Shown here: in pieces, positions 7,965 through 16,015 of the stretch | Layout of the letters: every line of letters starts with the position of its first letter | Numbering within the stretch: position 1 is the stretch's first letter | DNA from: Firmicutes bacterium UBA3572 | Lineage (GTDB): Bacteria > Bacillota > Desulfotomaculia > Desulfotomaculales > Desulforudaceae | Length of the DNA: 64,000 nt | Direction: 5' to 3' | Assembly: GCA_002375985.1 (NCBI GenBank) | Contig: DFNH01000027.1 | Span: forward strand, 1 to 64,000 | The notes under the pieces: model-generated | Databases searched by the model: none | Seen by the model: the letters and a program-made list of their open reading frames with translations, nothing else | Told to the model about the DNA's origin: nothing | Translations under genes and position numbers: made by a program

Positions 7965-8456
7965 GTGATCACGGCGGTTTATCCTGGGAGTTTTGATCCT
8001 GTTACCAATGGACACCTGGACATCATCCGGCGGGCTGCCTCGCTCTTTGATCGGGTGATTGTGGCGGTGGCTTACAATTCGGCTAAAGAGCCGCTTTTTA
8101 CGGTGCCGGAACGTTTGGAAATGCTGACTGCCGTTCTTGATGATCTCCCGAACGTTTTAGTGGATGCCTACCGCGGCCTTACCGTACGCTATGCCCAAGA
8201 ACAAGGTGCCCGGGCATTGATCCGGGGGTTACGGGCGGTGTCCGACTTCGAATATGAATTCACTATGTCCTTAACCAATAAGAAGTTGGCGCCGGAAATC
8301 GAAACGGTGTTTCTAATGACCGAAGCGCAGTATTCTTTCATCAGCTCCGGTTCGGTCAAGGAAGTAGCCCGTTACCAGGGATGCTTGGATGATATGGTCC
8401 CGCCTTTGGTGGCCCGGTTACTGCAGGACAAATTTCGTGCTAATAGTAAGGGGTGA
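7965..8456 (+). CDS. coaD: phosphopantetheine adenylyltransferase
   Basis: The 163-residue enzyme makes dephospho-CoA from ATP and 4'-phosphopantetheine, the next-to-last step of CoA synthesis. Motifs: YPGSFDPVTNGHLDII, with the TxGH nucleotidyltransferase signature as TNGH, and the C-terminal YSFISSGSVKEVA, which binds ATP. The length is standard. Start: GTG at 7965, directly after the rsmD stop, with GGAGGCGGA upstream. The CoA it helps make is the source of the acyl-carrier-protein prosthetic group used by the fab operon nearby. Confidence 0.96.
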   Translation: MITAVYPGSFDPVTNGHLDIIRRAASLFDRVIVAVAYNSAKEPLFTVPERLEMLTAVLDDLPNVLVDAYRGLTVRYAQEQGARALIRGLRAVSDFEYEFTMSLTNKKLAPEIETVFLMTEAQYSFISSGSVKEVARYQGCLDDMVPPLVARLLQDKFRANSKG

Positions 8457-8465
8457 GGTTTTCAG

Positions 8466-8912
8466 GTGGAACTGCTCTCGGTACTAGACGACCTGGAAGA
8501 ATACGTCCAGAATTCTCCGCGGTTACCGTTGACGAAAAAAGTGTTAGTTGACGAAGAAAAAATGCTTGATTTTCTGGACCGGGCCCGAACCATCCTGCCC
8601 GAAGAAATACGCAAGGCTAAATGGCTGGTCCAGGAACGGGAGAGGGTGATTACCGACTCGCGTCAGGAAGCCACGCGTTTGCTGGAGGAGGCCCAGAAGG
8701 AAATCGAGCGCCGGGTGGGTGAAAGCGAAATCGTGAAGCGCGCCCGGGAAGTTGCCGAGGAGATCGTGGCTAAGGCCGAGCAGGTGTCGCGGGAAATGCG
8801 GCTCGGTGCCCGCGATTACTCCGATGATGTGCTGGCCAAACTACAAAACCGGCTGGAAAAGATTATGAAAGAAATCGAGGCGGGCCGCAAAGAACTAAAA
8901 AACATGAAATAG
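8466..8912 (+). CDS. coiled-coil protein of unknown function (ATPase-stalk-like)
   Basis: The 148-residue protein is almost wholly helical: a short N-terminal part (LDDLEEYVQNSPRLPLTKKVLVD) is followed by long charged heptads from about residue 35 to the end. Similar proteins are often labelled ATP synthase subunit B-like or ATPase from this feature alone. It has no membrane segment and no nucleotide motif, so no enzymatic role should be claimed. A DivIVA/SepF-like or scaffolding role is possible. Start: GTG at 8466 behind GGGGTGAGG. It follows coaD by 9 bases in the same operon and overlaps the convergent ylbJ by 18 bases. Confidence 0.75.
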   Translation: MELLSVLDDLEEYVQNSPRLPLTKKVLVDEEKMLDFLDRARTILPEEIRKAKWLVQERERVITDSRQEATRLLEEAQKEIERRVGESEIVKRAREVAEEIVAKAEQVSREMRLGARDYSDDVLAKLQNRLEKIMKEIEAGRKELKNMK

Positions 8913-10073
8913 CCGCCGGACCAGACTCAAAAACATGGCCAGACTAAGTAGGCCGAGCGTAGACGCCAGGGCCAATAACCCTGCGGCTTGCAAAATTGAC
9001 GCCCAGCTGGGGACCGGGGCCGGCACCGACGTTGCCGGGGTGACCAGGAAGCCTTCAAAGGCTGGGAACAGTACTACCGTAAGGGCGGCGGCCAGGATAG
9101 CTTGTGTCAGTCGGCCCAGAAAGTAGGGAGCCAGTCTGATGTCGGTTCCGGCCACAAAAGCCGCTACCTGCGCCTGAATGGAGAGGCCACTCCAGGCCAG
9201 GATCAACTGTACGGCGATCAACTGTTGGATCAGGGGTGCTCTGCTTTCACTAACCATTCTCATGCCCAGGGTCATTTCGAAAATACCGGTGGCCAGGGGC
9301 AGGCCAAGATCCGGCATAATCCCCAGCGGCTGTAGAACCCAAGTCAGGAAAGCGGCGAGGATCTGCAGCAGTCCGAAGCTTGCTAACAGGTTGACGATGA
9401 CGGCAAACAGAATTATAAAGCCGCCGATTACCAGGAGTTTGCCGACCGCCGATTTTACGGCGTCTCCCAAAATGTGACCCGGATGGCGGTTGTCTTCGGT
9501 CATGAACTGCTGCAAAGCTCGTTTCCATAGGTCCGTTGTGGGCGCCGGTTGTCCTCGCTCGTGATGGCGGTAGGTGCAGAAGAGAATGCCCAGGGTTAGA
9601 TTACTCAGGTAATGTACCAGCAGCAGGAACGGTCCGAGCGCCGGGTTGTTGAACATACCTACGGCGACCGCTGCCAAAATGAATAACGGGCTTGCGTTGT
9701 TCACAAAGGTTAGGAGGTGTTCCGCCTCGGCCCGGGAGCAGAGCCGTGCGCGCCGAAGCCGGGCGGTGAAGCTGGCACCTACCGGATAACCGGAAGTGTA
9801 ACCGATGGCTATCGCAAACGAGGCATTGCCCGGGAGCCGGAAGACCGGTCGCATTACGGGTTCAAGCAGGACGCCGGCAAAACCGGCCAAACCAAGTCCT
9901 AGCACCAGTTCCGAGACGATAAAGAAGGGGAGCAAGGCGGGAAAGACTATATTCCACCAGGTATCCATCCCGGCGAGAGCGCCCTCGAAGGCGGTCCGGG
10001 GGTGGGTAGCGATGGCGGTTACCAAAACCAGGGTCAGTACGGCCAAAACCATGCGGCCGGCACTTAAGCGCAT
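8895..10073 (-). CDS. ylbJ: sporulation integral membrane protein YlbJ
   Basis: The protein has 392 residues and about eight to ten hydrophobic segments. It matches YlbJ, a sigma-E-dependent mother-cell membrane protein needed for spore cortex formation in Bacillus. Recognisable stretches are WWNIVFPALLPFFIVSELVLG near the start and IAIGYTSGYPVGASF, both typical of the nucleoside-recognition-like (Gate) domain. Start: ATG at 10073 behind AAAGGAG. It lies on the opposite strand to its neighbours; the coaD-ylbJ neighbourhood is also seen in Bacillus. The tail overlaps the upstream convergent gene by 18 bases. Confidence 0.9.
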   Translation of the reverse strand: MRLSAGRMVLAVLTLVLVTAIATHPRTAFEGALAGMDTWWNIVFPALLPFFIVSELVLGLGLAGFAGVLLEPVMRPVFRLPGNASFAIAIGYTSGYPVGASFTARLRRARLCSRAEAEHLLTFVNNASPLFILAAVAVGMFNNPALGPFLLLVHYLSNLTLGILFCTYRHHERGQPAPTTDLWKRALQQFMTEDNRHPGHILGDAVKSAVGKLLVIGGFIILFAVIVNLLASFGLLQILAAFLTWVLQPLGIMPDLGLPLATGIFEMTLGMRMVSESRAPLIQQLIAVQLILAWSGLSIQAQVAAFVAGTDIRLAPYFLGRLTQAILAAALTVVLFPAFEGFLVTPATSVPAPVPSWASILQAAGLLALASTLGLLSLAMFLSLVRRLFHVF

Positions 10074-10185
10074 CGTAGGGGCTCCTTTGACCGCGGTGGA
10101 CGTGCCTACCGTCGGTCGGGGCGCTTTCTTGTTTCGGTTTCACCAGAGTCTATGGCTGAGGCTTGGCCGAAAGACCAGGTTTTTA

Positions 10186-10214
10186 TTGACAAGCCTTGGG
10201 GTGCCCATTATAAT
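10186..10214 (+). promoter_or_regulatory. consensus sigma-A promoter of yceD-rpmF
   Basis: TTGACA (10186-10191) and TATAAT (10209-10214) are both perfect and separated by exactly 17 bases. The start codon lies 25 bases after the -10 box, giving a very short leader with a GGGGGATG ribosome site. This is the strongest promoter sequence in the window. Confidence 0.92.
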
Positions 10215-10239
10215 GGCTCTGTTGGACGGGGGATGTACT

Positions 10240-10755
10240 ATGTTTACGCTCGACCTTAGCTTGGTGCGAAAACAGGGCAAGCCGACGGCCTTTCACTTCC
10301 GGGCACAACTCCCCGCACTCGACGGGCCGGATGGAATGGTTTCCTTTATCGGCCCGGTTGATGTGGAAACCGTGGTGACGTATGCGCAAGGTCAGTTCTG
10401 GCTGGACGGGACGGTTAGCGGCCAAGTGGAGTTGGCGTGTGCCCGTTGTCTTAAACGCTTTGCGCACCCGCTAAAAGTCACCCTGGCTGAGCGGTATGTC
10501 CAAGGACGGACCGTAGACGACCCGGAAGTGACCTGCGTCGAGGACGACTTGGTTGATCTTACCGAGACGGTGAGACAGAGCATTTTGTTGGCGTTGCCGA
10601 TGCGGGCGCTCTGTCGTGTGGAGTGCCGCGGGCTTTGCCCGGAGTGTGGGCAGGTGCTGAACGAGGGCGCCTGTGATTGCCGTTCCAGGACAATCGACCC
10701 CCGGCTTGCCGGGCTAGCCGATTTTTTCAAACCGAACCCAAAGGGGGTGGAATGA
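10240..10755 (+). CDS. YceD/DUF177 family protein
   Basis: The 171-residue protein belongs to DUF177, a family found beside rpmF in most bacteria and implicated in 23S rRNA or large-subunit biogenesis. The diagnostic C-terminal half is present: CARCLKRFAHPL, then VDLTETVRQSILLALPM, and the paired-cysteine motif CRVECRGLCPECG followed by CDC. Start: ATG at 10240. The frame is open back to 9805, but that part is antisense to ylbJ and upstream of the promoter. The stop overlaps the rpmF ATG (TGATG), so the two are translated together. Confidence 0.88.
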   Translation: MFTLDLSLVRKQGKPTAFHFRAQLPALDGPDGMVSFIGPVDVETVVTYAQGQFWLDGTVSGQVELACARCLKRFAHPLKVTLAERYVQGRTVDDPEVTCVEDDLVDLTETVRQSILLALPMRALCRVECRGLCPECGQVLNEGACDCRSRTIDPRLAGLADFFKPNPKGVE

Positions 10756-10934
10756 TGGGTGTTCCGAAGAGAAAGCACTCCAAACAGCGCAAGCGGATGC
10801 GCCGGGCGGGGTGGGGACTGGAGGCGCCCAATCTGGTGAACTGTCCACAGTGTCAGGCGCGGATGCTGCCCCATCGGGTCTGCCAAGAGTGTGGATTCTA
10901 TAAGGCGAAAAAGGTCGTAAATAAAGGAAAATAA
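10755..10934 (+). CDS. rpmF: 50S ribosomal protein L32
   Basis: This 59-residue basic protein begins MGVPKRKHSKQRKRMRRAGW and holds two CxxC pairs (CPQC and CQEC), so it is the zinc-binding form of L32. Start: ATG at 10755 overlapping the yceD stop by one base, with GGGGGTGG upstream. The stop codon lies inside the stem of the terminator that follows. The order yceD-rpmF-(fapR)-plsX is ancient; here fapR, the fatty-acid repressor, is absent between rpmF and plsX. Confidence 0.96.
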   Translation: MGVPKRKHSKQRKRMRRAGWGLEAPNLVNCPQCQARMLPHRVCQECGFYKAKKVVNKGK

Positions 10935-10964
10935 GCTTTTGGCGCCCCCAAAAGCTTATTTTTT
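10930..10964 (+). terminator. intrinsic terminator after rpmF
   Basis: A 13-bp perfect stem (10930-10942 with 10948-10960, AATAAGCTTTTGG) with a 5-base loop is followed by a run of T. It separates rpmF from the plsX operon. Confidence 0.92.
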
Positions 10965-10971
10965 GCTTCTG

Positions 10972-11000
10972 TTGCTTTTAAATGGTAAGTTGGATATACT
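10972..11000 (+). promoter_or_regulatory. putative sigma-A promoter of the plsX-fab operon
   Basis: TTGCTT (10972-10977), a 17-base spacer and TATACT (10995-11000) lie just downstream of the rpmF terminator and 36 bases before the plsX start. I see no clear FapR-type palindrome around it. Confidence 0.6.
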
Positions 11001-11035
11001 CACAGTTATACGGAATTGCGTTGAGGGGGAACGAC

Positions 11036-12043
11036 GTGCGCATTGCGGTTGATGCGATGGGAGGCGACTTTGCGCCCCTGGAAATCGTCCGCGGGGCAGA
11101 GGCTGCTGCCAAGGAATTCGATTATCAGGTGATTCTGGTAGGAGATGAAGAGAGAATCACCGCTGCGTTGGGTTCACCTCCAAGCTTGCCCGTGGTGCAC
11201 GCCTCGGAAACGATCGGGATGGATGAACAGCCTGTGGTGGCCGTCCGCCGCAAGCCCGAAGCTTCTGTGGTCAAGGCGGTACAGTTGGTCCGGGACGGCC
11301 TGGCGGATGCGGCGGTGTCCGCGGGTCATACCGGGGCTACTTTAGCTGCCGGTTTTCTGCATCTCGGACGCATTCCCGGTATTGACCGACCGGCCATTCT
11401 CAGCGTCATTCCTAACGAAGCAACCCAGACCGTTTTGGTGGATGTGGGGGCGAATGTGGACTGCAGGCCGAACCATCTGCTGCAGTTTGGCGTGATGGGT
11501 GCCATGTACGCCCGCAAGGTACTGGGAGTGGCCCAACCCCGCGTTGGACTCCTGAGTATCGGCGAAGAACCAAAAAAAGGAAACGAACTTACCTTGGCCG
11601 CTTATCCGCTTTTTGAACGTGCGCCGTTTCGGTTCGTGGGGAATGTTGAGGGGCGGGACTTGTTCAACGGTCGTGTGGACGTGGTGGTGTGTGACGGCTT
11701 TATTGGCAACATCGTGTTGAAAACCGGTGAAGGGGTGGTTATGGCGCTAGTCAACGCCATCAAAAAGGAAATTGCGACCAACTGGATGAACAGAATGTTC
11801 TTGATGATGTCTGCTTTTGCGTTGAAGAGCATTCGCCGGCGCTTTGATTACACCGAATATGGCGGGGCGCCGCTCTTGGGAGTTAACGGGGTTGTGGTAG
11901 TCGGTCACGGCAGCTCACAGGCCAAGGCGATCAAAAATGCGGTGCGTGTGGCCGGTGAGGCCGTCCGCAGCAACCTGGTCGGGGCAATTGCCGACGGCAT
12001 TGCCGAAATGCTGGCCAAGGGAGCCGAAAGCGCCAATGGCTGA
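11036..12043 (+). CDS. plsX: phosphate acyltransferase PlsX
   Basis: The 335-residue enzyme converts acyl-ACP to acyl-phosphate for phospholipid synthesis. It shows the family start RIAVDAMGGDFAPLEIVRGA, then DAAVSAGHTGATLAAGF, and DGFIGNIVLKTGEG near the C-terminus. Start: GTG at 11036 behind GAGGGGGA; the frame upstream to 10982 contains the promoter and is discarded. It overlaps fabH by 8 bases. It is the first gene of an operon that carries most of the type II fatty-acid pathway, so phospholipid and fatty-acid synthesis are set together. Confidence 0.95.
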   Translation: MRIAVDAMGGDFAPLEIVRGAEAAAKEFDYQVILVGDEERITAALGSPPSLPVVHASETIGMDEQPVVAVRRKPEASVVKAVQLVRDGLADAAVSAGHTGATLAAGFLHLGRIPGIDRPAILSVIPNEATQTVLVDVGANVDCRPNHLLQFGVMGAMYARKVLGVAQPRVGLLSIGEEPKKGNELTLAAYPLFERAPFRFVGNVEGRDLFNGRVDVVVCDGFIGNIVLKTGEGVVMALVNAIKKEIATNWMNRMFLMMSAFALKSIRRRFDYTEYGGAPLLGVNGVVVVGHGSSQAKAIKNAVRVAGEAVRSNLVGAIADGIAEMLAKGAESANG

Positions 12044-13058
12044 GCGGGTTTGGGCGGGTATCGTCGGCGTAGGCGGTTGCGTGCCCGAACGGGTGGTGAC
12101 TAACCGGGAGCTGGAGTCCTTAGTAGATACCTCGGATGAGTGGATCCGCGAACGTACCGGAATCATTGAGCGGCGTATTGTGCGGCCGGAGCAGTCTACT
12201 TCGGACCTGGCTGTGTGTGCGGCCCAACGGGCGCTGGCCGATGCCGGCGTAGAACCCGATGCTGTGGACCTGATCATCGTGGCGACGGCGACGCCAGACA
12301 TGCTTTTTCCGGCAACAGCCAGCCTCGTGCAGGAGCGGTTAGGGTGCAAAACGGCGGGCGCTTTTGATCTGTCGGCCGGATGTACCGGCTTTCTGTACGG
12401 GTTGATCACTGGAGCCCAATTTATTATCGCCGGTACTTACCGCACCGTACTGGTCATCGGGGCCGATGTTTTGTCCAAAATTACGGACTGGGAGGACCGC
12501 AGCACCTGTGTGCTGTTTGGGGACGGGGCCGGTGCGGTGGTACTGCAACCGGTACCGGCCGGGTACGGTCTTTTGGCTTCCTGTTTGGGTTCCGACGGTT
12601 CGGGGGCCGACTTGTTGAAAATGCCCGCCGGGGGCTCTCGTTTGCCGGCTTCGGCGCTTACCGTGGAAAAAGGGCTGCACTATCTACATATGAACGGGCG
12701 GGAAGTGTTCCGTTTTGCGGTCCGGATTCTCGGTGAGGCCGCGAGTGGGGTAATCAGGACGGCGGGGCTCAGGCAGGCAGACATTGACCTCTTCATCCCC
12801 CACCAGGCTAACATCAGGATCATCGAGGCGGCGGCCAAGCGGCTGGAGCTGCCTATGGAGCGGGTCCTGGTGAATGTCGACCGCTACGGTAATACCTCGT
12901 CTGCTTCTATTCCGCTGGGGCTGGACGAGGTGGTCCGTTCCGGGCGGTTGGCTCACGGTGACCGGGTGGTGATGGTTGCTTTTGGCGCCGGCCTTACCTG
13001 GGCTGCGGCGGCGATCCGTTGGTACGGGGCCCGGCGGCAAGCGGCACCGACTGATTAA
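12036..13058 (+). CDS. fabH: beta-ketoacyl-ACP synthase III
   Basis: The 340-residue enzyme condenses an acyl-CoA primer with malonyl-ACP to start fatty-acid synthesis. The catalytic Cys116 lies in DLSAGCTGF, the His in FIPHQANIRI, and the Asn in DRYGNTSSASIP: the full Cys-His-Asn triad. Start: ATG at 12036, overlapping the plsX end, giving MAERVWAGIVGVGG. The GERTG-like segment (WIRERTGIIERRI) near the N-terminus binds CoA. Primer preference (acetyl or branched) cannot be read from the sequence by eye. Confidence 0.96.
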   Translation: MAERVWAGIVGVGGCVPERVVTNRELESLVDTSDEWIRERTGIIERRIVRPEQSTSDLAVCAAQRALADAGVEPDAVDLIIVATATPDMLFPATASLVQERLGCKTAGAFDLSAGCTGFLYGLITGAQFIIAGTYRTVLVIGADVLSKITDWEDRSTCVLFGDGAGAVVLQPVPAGYGLLASCLGSDGSGADLLKMPAGGSRLPASALTVEKGLHYLHMNGREVFRFAVRILGEAASGVIRTAGLRQADIDLFIPHQANIRIIEAAAKRLELPMERVLVNVDRYGNTSSASIPLGLDEVVRSGRLAHGDRVVMVAFGAGLTWAAAAIRWYGARRQAAPTD

Positions 13059-13072
13059 AGGAGGCTGATAGG

Positions 13073-14020
13073 GTGCTTCGCACCGAACTTTGTGATCTAC
13101 TTGGCATAGATTATCCGATTTTGCAAGGTGGCATGGCCTGGGTATCCGACGCCAAGTTGGCGGCTGCAGTTTCTGAGGCCGGTGGTTTAGGCATCATCGG
13201 GACCGGCCAGGCACCACCGGACTGGGTGCGGCAACAGATTCGTGAAGCGAAAGCGCTTACCACGCGGCCTTTTGGAGTAAACGTGATGCTTCTTTCCCCG
13301 TTTGCCGAAGAAGTTATGCGGGTAGTGGTCGAGGAAAGAGTGGCGGTGGTGACCACCGGCGCCGGCAATCCGGGCAAATACATTGGGGCGCTGCGGGAAG
13401 TCGGTGCCCGGGTGATCCCGGTGGTTGCTTCGGTGGCGCTGGCCCGGCGCCTGGAACAGACCGGGGTGGATGCCTTGATCGTCGAGGGCATGGAATCCGG
13501 AGGGCACATCGGCGAACTTACGACCATGGTCTTGGTGCCTCAGATTGTGGATGCGGTCCGTATTCCGGTGATCGCGGCCGGTGGGATCGGTGACGGCCGG
13601 GGTGTTGCCGCCGCCTTGGCCCTGGGAGCCTTGGGAGTGCAGATGGGGACCAGGTTTATTTGCGCCGCGGAGTGCACGGTCCACCCCCGGGTCAAGGAAA
13701 AGATCCTCAAGGCTAAGGACCGGGACACGGTGGTTACCGGACGTTTGACGGGCCATCCCGTCCGGTGCCTGCGTAATAAGCTGACCCGTCAGTTTGAAGA
13801 GCTCGAGACACGGCAGGCACCGGTGGAGGAATTGGAGAAGCTGGGGGTAGGTAAACTCCGGGCCGCTATGGTGGATGGAGACGTAGAATACGGCTCGGTA
13901 ATGGCCGGGCAAATCGCGGCTCTGGTGCGCGAGATCAAGCCGGCCCGGGACATCATCCGGGAGTTGGTAGCCGAGACGGAGCAGGTTTTGCGCCGCTTGG
14001 GCAGGATGGGGGAAGGCTAA
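13073..14020 (+). CDS. fabK: enoyl-ACP reductase II (FMN-dependent FabK)
   Basis: The 315-residue TIM-barrel flavoprotein reduces enoyl-ACP with NAD(P)H in the last step of each elongation cycle. It begins LCDLLGIDYPILQGGMAWVSD and has VEGMESGGHIGELTTMVLVPQ and PVIAAGGIGDGRGVAAALALGA, the FMN phosphate site. The last base of its stop is followed at once by fabD. The related nitronate monooxygenases share the fold, but the place in a fab operon and the length favour FabK. No fabI is seen. FabK enzymes are generally not inhibited by triclosan. Start: GTG at 13073 behind AAAGGAGG. Confidence 0.93.
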   Translation: MLRTELCDLLGIDYPILQGGMAWVSDAKLAAAVSEAGGLGIIGTGQAPPDWVRQQIREAKALTTRPFGVNVMLLSPFAEEVMRVVVEERVAVVTTGAGNPGKYIGALREVGARVIPVVASVALARRLEQTGVDALIVEGMESGGHIGELTTMVLVPQIVDAVRIPVIAAGGIGDGRGVAAALALGALGVQMGTRFICAAECTVHPRVKEKILKAKDRDTVVTGRLTGHPVRCLRNKLTRQFEELETRQAPVEELEKLGVGKLRAAMVDGDVEYGSVMAGQIAALVREIKPARDIIRELVAETEQVLRRLGRMGEG

Positions 14021-14962
14021 ATGAAAACGGCGTTTCTCTTCCCCGGTCAGGGTTCCCAGTACGTAGGCATGGGCCGGGACCTGTATGAGGGCTACCCTGC
14101 GGCGCGCCGGATATTCAGCCGCGCGAACGAGGTTTTAGGTTTTGCCCTCACCGATCTCTGTTTTGAGGGTCCTAAGGAGGAACTGCAAAAAACGGTAAAT
14201 ACGCAGCCGGCGGTGTTTGTCACCAGTATCGCCTGCTACCAGATCCTGCGGGAAAAGGGCATTGAATCGGAGGTGGTAGCCGGTCACAGCCTAGGGGAGT
14301 ATACCGCCCTGGTGGTCGCGGGTGCTTTCTCATTTGAGGAGGCGCTACGCTTGGTACGACGCCGCGGGCAGCTTATGCAGGAAGCCGTACCGCTGGGAAC
14401 CGGGGGCATGGTAGCCGTCCTGGGTCTGGACCGGGAAAGGGTGGAGCGCATCGCTGCCGAGGCTGCCAGGACCGGAATAATCAACGCGGCCAATTACAAC
14501 TGCCCGGGGCAGGTGGTTCTGGCCGGTGAAATGCACGCGTTGGAGGAGGTGGTGCGGTTGGCCAAGGAGGCCGGCGCCAAACGTTGCGTGCCGCTTTCGG
14601 TGAGCGGTCCCTTCCATTCGACGCTGATGCGCGGCGCAGGCGAACGCTTGGCGCAGGCTCTGGATGAGATCCGGGTACGGGACCCGCGGATCCCGGTGGT
14701 GGCCAACGTGGACGGGTCGTTTTTGCGTACCGCCGACGAGGTCAGGGCGGCCTTGGCTCGCCAGATGTACAGCCCGGTACGTTGGGAAGAGGGGATGCGC
14801 CGCCTGGTTGAGGCCGGCGTCGAGGTTTTTGTGGAGGTGGGACCCGGCAAAGTACTTTCCGGGCTGATGAAGAAGATCGCGCGCCCCGGAAATACCATCC
14901 TGAACGTGGAGGACGTGACTTCTCTGCAGAAAGTGCTTGCGCGACTGGAGGAGGTTGGCTAG
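14021..14962 (+). CDS. fabD: malonyl-CoA:ACP transacylase
   Basis: The 313-residue enzyme loads malonyl groups onto acyl carrier protein. It begins KTAFLFPGQGSQYVGMG and has the nucleophile serine in AGHSLGEYTALV (about residue 90) and the catalytic His in VSGPFHSTLM. It abuts fabK and ends one base before the fabG start, inside an unbroken operon. Length is standard. Confidence 0.96.
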   Translation: MKTAFLFPGQGSQYVGMGRDLYEGYPAARRIFSRANEVLGFALTDLCFEGPKEELQKTVNTQPAVFVTSIACYQILREKGIESEVVAGHSLGEYTALVVAGAFSFEEALRLVRRRGQLMQEAVPLGTGGMVAVLGLDRERVERIAAEAARTGIINAANYNCPGQVVLAGEMHALEEVVRLAKEAGAKRCVPLSVSGPFHSTLMRGAGERLAQALDEIRVRDPRIPVVANVDGSFLRTADEVRAALARQMYSPVRWEEGMRRLVEAGVEVFVEVGPGKVLSGLMKKIARPGNTILNVEDVTSLQKVLARLEEVG

Positions 14963-14963
14963 A

Positions 14964-15707
14964 ATGAATCTTGACGGCAAAACGGCCTTGGTCACCGGCG
15001 CTTCACGGGGCATCGGACGGGCCGTTGCCTTGGTCTTGGCCCAAGCCGGAGCGAACGTGGTGGTAAACTACGTGCACAATGTCCAGGCCGGGCAGGCGGT
15101 GGCGGACGAGGTTGGGCGCGCCGGTGTGCGGGCACTCTTGTTCAAGGCCGATGTTTCTCGCCCGGACGAAGCCGCCGGGCTTGTTGAGGCGGCGGTGGCT
15201 GAATTTGGACGGCTGGATATACTGGTAAATAACGCTGGGATCACCCGGGACAACCTGGTGCTACGCATGGCCGATACCGATTGGGACGCCGTGCTCAGCG
15301 TGAATCTGAAGGGGGCCTTTAACACCACCCGAGCGGCGCTCCGCCATATGCTCAAGGCCCGCTACGGCAGGATCATCAACATTTCGTCGATAATCGGGTT
15401 GCGCGGTAATGCGGGGCAGGCCAACTATGCGGCGGCCAAGGCCGGGCTGATCGGACTGACCAAATCGGTCGCGCGGGAGGTGGGATCCCGCAATATCACG
15501 GTCAATGCGGTGGCCCCGGGTTTTATTTTGACCGAGATGACCGACAAATTGCCCCAGGACGTCCGGAACCGGATGATCGCCGAAATCCCGTTGGGACGCT
15601 TCGGAACGCCGGAGGATGTGGCGGCGCTGGTTGCCTTCCTGGCCGGAGATTCTGCCGCCTACATTACCGGTCAGGTGATCGCGGTGGACGGGGGCATGGC
15701 CATATAA
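14964..15707 (+). CDS. fabG: 3-oxoacyl-ACP reductase
   Basis: The 247-residue short-chain dehydrogenase reduces 3-ketoacyl-ACP with NADPH. It has the cofactor loop TGASRGIGRA, the NNAG motif (LVNNAGITRDN), and the Ser-Tyr-Lys active site (INISSIIG and NYAAAKAG). Start: ATG at 14964 (MNLDGKTALVTG) with GGAGGAGG upstream; the longer frame from 14937 overlaps fabD and is not used. No fabZ dehydratase, nor acetyl-CoA carboxylase genes, occur in this operon, so these must lie elsewhere. Confidence 0.95.
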   Translation: MNLDGKTALVTGASRGIGRAVALVLAQAGANVVVNYVHNVQAGQAVADEVGRAGVRALLFKADVSRPDEAAGLVEAAVAEFGRLDILVNNAGITRDNLVLRMADTDWDAVLSVNLKGAFNTTRAALRHMLKARYGRIINISSIIGLRGNAGQANYAAAKAGLIGLTKSVAREVGSRNITVNAVAPGFILTEMTDKLPQDVRNRMIAEIPLGRFGTPEDVAALVAFLAGDSAAYITGQVIAVDGGMAI

Positions 15708-15745
15708 AAATTAGCGAGCTTGGCAGGAAAGGGGGTGACATGAAC

Positions 15746-15979
15746 ATGTCCGATACTTTCCAGAAAGTGCAGGCGTTAATCGTGGAACAGTTGGGCGTAG
15801 ATGAAGAAGAGGTTACCCCGGAGGCTTCGTTTGTGGATGACCTTGGGGCCGATTCCTTGGACCTGGTGGAGTTGGTAATGGCCTTTGAGGAGGCCTTTGA
15901 TATACGTATCCCGGACGAGGATGCCGAAAAAATCCGTACCGTGGGTGACGCCGTGGCCTATATTCAGGAGCGGGGTTAA
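15746..15979 (+). CDS. acpP: acyl carrier protein
   Basis: This 77-residue acidic protein carries growing acyl chains on a phosphopantetheine arm attached to the serine of LGADSLDLVELV (about residue 37). Start: ATG at 15746, eight bases behind GGGGGTG; the earlier in-frame ATG at 15740 is only two bases from that site. The helix II/III pattern FEEAFDIRIPDEDAEKI is typical. It lies between fabG and fabF, the commonest arrangement. Confidence 0.96.
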   Translation: MSDTFQKVQALIVEQLGVDEEEVTPEASFVDDLGADSLDLVELVMAFEEAFDIRIPDEDAEKIRTVGDAVAYIQERG

Positions 15980-16015
15980 CCGGATAAGCGGTGTGTTCCC
16001 GGGGAGGTGCAAAAA

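Noticed and set aside
9805..10239. Long N-terminal extension of the YceD frame
   Set aside because: It is antisense to ylbJ and lies upstream of a perfect promoter; ATG 10240 fits the family start.
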